The position numbers and the translations under genes were made by a program. Positions 61,092-64,000 of a stretch of 64,000 bases of DNA are shown here, one piece after another (the first letter of the stretch is position 1; each line of letters begins with the position of its first letter). Below the pieces are notes generated by a model that searched no databases, had not been told where the DNA came from, and worked only from the letters and a program-made list of their open reading frames with translations. The DNA is from Ancylobacter polymorphus. GTDB taxonomy: Bacteria > Pseudomonadota > Alphaproteobacteria > Rhizobiales > Xanthobacteraceae. Where the stretch lies: contig NZ_JAUSUI010000008.1 in NCBI RefSeq assembly GCF_030813495.1, positions 1 through 64,000 of the forward strand. Direction: 5' to 3'.

Positions 61092-63775
61092 GCCGCCTTC
61101 TCCTCATCCTCGTGGACCGCGAATTCGCGCAGCGCGGCGAGGAGGCCGTTGCGGTCGAACTTCGCGACATAATCGGTGAAACCGGCCATCCGGCCGCGTT
61201 CGATGGAATCCGCGTCGCCGCCGGTGGCGATGGCGATGATCGGCAGGTTCTCCATGTGCAGCTCGCTGCGCACGCGCTCGGCGAAGCCGATGCCGTCGAG
61301 GCCGCGCAGATCGACCTCGCTGACCACCGCGTCGAAGCGGGCGTCGCCGGAGAGCTTTTCCAGCGCCTCGCTGGCGGAGGTGCAGGTGGTCACGGCATAG
61401 CCGTTGCCCTTCAGCACCGGTTCCAGCATCGCGCGATGGAAGGCGTTGTCGTCCACCAGCAGCAGCCGGCCATTGCGCTCATGGCCATGCCCGACGGGAA
61501 TGTCGAAGCTCTCGCCAAAGGCGCGCTGCACGAAATGCGCGACATCGAGCACTTCGGTCGCGGTGCCGTTGATGATCGCTCCGCCCATGATGTCCGGGGA
61601 GGTCGAGGACAGCTTGAGTTCGAAGGCGGTCTCGACGATGTCGACGATCTGGTCGACGACAAGGCCCATGGTCCGCTCGCCTTCCGAGAAGATGAGGAGC
61701 GGCTGCTTGCCGGAGGTCTTCCGCTCCACTTCGTCATTGGCGTAGAGGATCGGGATGAGCGTGCCGCGATACTGCGCGACGCACCGATCCGACAGGCGCT
61801 CCACATCCTCGGCGTCGAGTTCTTCGAGGCGGGTGACGAGGGCGAGCGGCACCGCCTTGAGCCCTTCCGCGCCGGCGCGGCAGAGCAGCAGCGACATCCG
61901 GTTGGAATCGGCGTTCTTCGCGGCATCCGCCTCGCTCTTGGTCGCTTCGCCGGTCTTGTCCGACCGCGACGCCGCGACCTGCGACAGGCCGTTGGGATCG
62001 ATGATCATGATGACGCGCCCGTCGCCGAGAATGGTGCTGCCCGAGACCAGGGAGATGCCGCGCAGCACGGAGGCGAGCGGCTTCACCACGATTTCCTCGG
62101 TGTGCGAGACGCTGTCGACGACGACGCCGAAGCGCTGGCTGCCGACCTGCATCACCACGATCAGCTCGCCCTCGGGACGCTCGCCCCAATGGCAGGACAG
62201 GCCCATTACCGAGCCAAGGTCGAGGATCGGCAGCAGCCGGTCGCGCAGGCGCAGCACATGGGCGTGCTTGATGAAGCTCAGCGAATGCTCGCTGTCGCCG
62301 CGCACCCGCACCAGCTCGACCACCGAGGTCTGCGGCAGGGCGAAGCGCTCGCCGGTGGATTCGACGATCAGCGCCGGGACGATGGCCAGCGTCAGCGGGA
62401 TCTTGATGGTGAAGGTGGTGCCCTCACCGCGCTTGGAGCGGACATCGACCGTGCCGCCGATCGCCTCGATATTGCAGCGCACCACATCCATGCCGACGCC
62501 GCGGCCGGACACGCTGGTGACCTGCTGCGCGGTGGAGAAGCCGGCCTGGAAGATGAAGCGGAAGGCCTGCGCATCGGTCATGCGCGCGGCGTCGGCTTCC
62601 GTGCACAGGCCGTTCTCGACGGCCTTCGCCTTGATGCGGCTGACATCGAGCCCGCGCCCGTCATCGGCGATCTCGACGATGACATGGCCGCCCTCGTGAT
62701 AGGCGGCGAGGCGGATCGTGCCCTTTTCCGGCTTGCCGGCGGCGCGCCGCGCGGCCGGCATCTCCAGACCGTGATCGGCGGAATTGCGCACCATATGGGT
62801 GAGCGGGTCCTTGATCTGGTCGAGCAATTGCCGGTCGAGTTCGGTCTCGGCGCCGTGCTGTTCCAGCTCGATATGCTTGCCGAGCTCATGGGCGAGGTCG
62901 CGCACGATGCGCGGCAGCTTCTGCCAGGCATTGCCGATCGGCTGCATGCGGGTGCGCATCACCGCTTCCTGCAATTCGCCTGTCACGGTGGAGAGCCGCT
63001 GCAGCGGGCTCTTATATTCGCTGTCCTCGTTGCGGCGGCTGATTTCCATCAGCTGGTTGCGGGTCAGCACCAGCTCGGAAACCATCGTCATCAGATGTTC
63101 GAGCACGGAAACGTTGACGCGGATGGTCTGCGCCGCCGCCGCCGCCGGGTCGTGTCCGGCCGCGGCCGGTTCGCCCTCGGCGGCCTTCGGCGCGAGCGCG
63201 GGGGCGGGCGCGGGGACCGCCTTGGGGCGGGCTTCCACCGCCGTCTCGCGGAACATGCGCTCCAGTTCGTCCAGCGGCACTTCGCCCGGCAGCAGCTCGC
63301 GCTCCAGCGTGCCGGCCGCGGAGGCGGTCTCCACCGGCGCCGGCATGGCGGCGGCGAGCGGCGGGGCGACCACCTCTTCCTCGACGGTCTCCTGCGCGGC
63401 TTCCGCTTCCAGCGCCGTGATCAGGTCCTCGTCCGCCCCCGGAGGCTCGACACCGTCGGTGCGCTCGATCTCGGCCAGAATCAGCTTGATCCGGTCGATG
63501 GTGCGCAGGATCAGGTCCACCGCGCCCGACTTCACCGGCCGGCCGTTGCGGAACTCATCCATCAGCGTCTCGGCGGCATGGGCGAGACGTGCCAGCCGCG
63601 CCAGGCCGATGAAGCCGCACGTGCCCTTGATGGTGTGCACGAGGCGGAAGATGTTGTTGAGGATGTCCCGGTTGTTCGGGTCGGTTTCGAGCCTCAGAAG
63701 TTCGCCGTCGGCGACGTCGAGGCTTTCGCTGGTTTCCGTCAGGAATTCGCGGAGCAGATCGTCCATGACACTCAC
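61088..63775 (-). CDS. cheA: hybrid chemotaxis histidine kinase CheA with C-terminal receiver
   Basis: The 895-aa protein has, in order, an HPt domain with His47 (LVHTIKGTCGFIG), a variable Ala/Pro-rich region, a dimerisation domain (VSELVLTRNQLMEISRRNED) and an HATPase domain (HMVRNSADHGLE, DDGRGLD, GRGVGMDVV, GEGTTFTIKIPLTLAI). Two CheW-like domains follow (about 440-600 and 620-755), then a receiver (about 770-890). The receiver keeps VDDNAFHR but the phospho-acceptor position reads VVSEVDLRG, Glu820 where Asp is expected. It may therefore act as a constitutive mimic or docking domain rather than a phosphate sink. Confidence 0.95.
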   Translation of the reverse strand: MSVMDDLLREFLTETSESLDVADGELLRLETDPNNRDILNNIFRLVHTIKGTCGFIGLARLARLAHAAETLMDEFRNGRPVKSGAVDLILRTIDRIKLILAEIERTDGVEPPGADEDLITALEAEAAQETVEEEVVAPPLAAAMPAPVETASAAGTLERELLPGEVPLDELERMFRETAVEARPKAVPAPAPALAPKAAEGEPAAAGHDPAAAAAQTIRVNVSVLEHLMTMVSELVLTRNQLMEISRRNEDSEYKSPLQRLSTVTGELQEAVMRTRMQPIGNAWQKLPRIVRDLAHELGKHIELEQHGAETELDRQLLDQIKDPLTHMVRNSADHGLEMPAARRAAGKPEKGTIRLAAYHEGGHVIVEIADDGRGLDVSRIKAKAVENGLCTEADAARMTDAQAFRFIFQAGFSTAQQVTSVSGRGVGMDVVRCNIEAIGGTVDVRSKRGEGTTFTIKIPLTLAIVPALIVESTGERFALPQTSVVELVRVRGDSEHSLSFIKHAHVLRLRDRLLPILDLGSVMGLSCHWGERPEGELIVVMQVGSQRFGVVVDSVSHTEEIVVKPLASVLRGISLVSGSTILGDGRVIMIIDPNGLSQVAASRSDKTGEATKSEADAAKNADSNRMSLLLCRAGAEGLKAVPLALVTRLEELDAEDVERLSDRCVAQYRGTLIPILYANDEVERKTSGKQPLLIFSEGERTMGLVVDQIVDIVETAFELKLSSTSPDIMGGAIINGTATEVLDVAHFVQRAFGESFDIPVGHGHERNGRLLLVDDNAFHRAMLEPVLKGNGYAVTTCTSASEALEKLSGDARFDAVVSEVDLRGLDGIGFAERVRSELHMENLPIIAIATGGDADSIERGRMAGFTDYVAKFDRNGLLAALREFAVHEDEEKAA

Positions 63776-63821
63776 TGGATTGGGGTGATCTCGGAGCCGG
63801 CGCGCACGGCGCCGGCGGGGC

Positions 63822-64000
63822 TCAGGCGGCGCGGATACGTTCGATGAAGGTGTCGACCTGGGTGCGCAGGCGGCTGGCCTGAGACGACAGATCAGTGGCG
63901 GAGCGGACGATTTCGGCGGAGACGCGGCCGGTGTCGGCGGCGGCGACGCTCACCGTCGAGATGCTGGAGGACACTTCCTGCGTGCCCTGGGCGGCCTGGT
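63822..64000 (-). CDS. methyl-accepting chemotaxis protein, C-terminal end (partial)
   Basis: Only the last 58 residues are in the window: QGTQEVSSSISTVSVAAAD, TGRVSAEIVRSATDLSSQAS, then LRTQVDTFIERIRAA and the stop. This heptad pattern is the C-terminal arm of an MCP signalling domain. The gene continues beyond 64000. It lies 46 bp upstream of cheA and is probably in the same operon. Confidence 0.88.
   Translation of the reverse strand, partial: QAAQGTQEVSSSISTVSVAAADTGRVSAEIVRSATDLSSQASRLRTQVDTFIERIRAA

Noticed and set aside
61112-63847. Rightward frame of about 900 codons
   Set aside because: Antisense of cheA with no recognisable domains.

Overview
The window is high-GC DNA from an alphaproteobacterium of the Hyphomicrobiales. 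A Xanthobacteraceae organism close to Ancylobacter or Starkeya is likely: the NAD-dependent formate dehydrogenase closely resembles the Ancylobacter/Pseudomonas methylotroph enzymes, the initiator tRNA is rhizobial in type, and a five-gene Urt/Fmd-type amide uptake operon and a CheAWYBR cluster are present. Placement is from recalled family resemblance, not from a search.

Layout. 1-5.3 kb is core sequence: an inner-membrane amidase-like protein whose zinc ligands are all replaced, formate dehydrogenase with a LysR regulator upstream, a CHAD protein, and tRNA-fMet. From the 3' end of tRNA-fMet to about 34.5 kb runs a genomic island built by several insertions. It starts with a broken serine recombinase whose last codons are read from the antisense strand of the tRNA. 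Next come a PemK/Phd toxin-antitoxin pair, phage and integrase debris, an XRE regulator and nested IS3/IS5 fragments, followed by a defence island. The tRNA 3' end (12 bp) recurs twice near 34.4-34.5 kb next to a second recombinase fragment, marking the likely right end.

The defence island holds the most striking system, at 14.5-25.3 kb. One gene encodes a trypsin-like protease fused to a DNA/RNA non-specific endonuclease. Divergent from it is a tightly coupled three-gene operon: subtilisin-trypsin double protease, trypsin-NTPase, and a large STAND-like NTPase. Three of the four proteins carry trypsin-like domains and two carry P-loops, which suggests an NTPase-controlled proteolytic cascade acting on a nuclease. 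Beyond it lie a TIR protein, an AAA_13 (PrrC/RloC-like) ATPase, and a restriction-endonuclease-like/TPR/PIN-like protein.

35.5-46.3 kb is lower-GC DNA with two HPr-kinase-like proteins, two phage-tail-collar proteins, a 1046-residue protein of unknown function, and a five-gene operon: sulfotransferase, HPr-kinase-like, 49-aa precursor peptide, PqqD-like RRE and asparagine-synthetase-like cyclase. This reads as a lasso-like RiPP pathway with possible phosphorylation and sulfation. No B2 leader peptidase is visible; an IS66 relic starts about 55 bp after the cyclase gene.

46.7-58.1 kb returns to core-type DNA with two divergent amide-use modules, each an acetamidase/formamidase with its own ABC transporter (NitT/TauT type leftward, Urt type rightward), separated by a solitary IS3 OrfA-like gene. 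58.2-64 kb is a leftward chemotaxis cluster ending in a truncated MCP gene.
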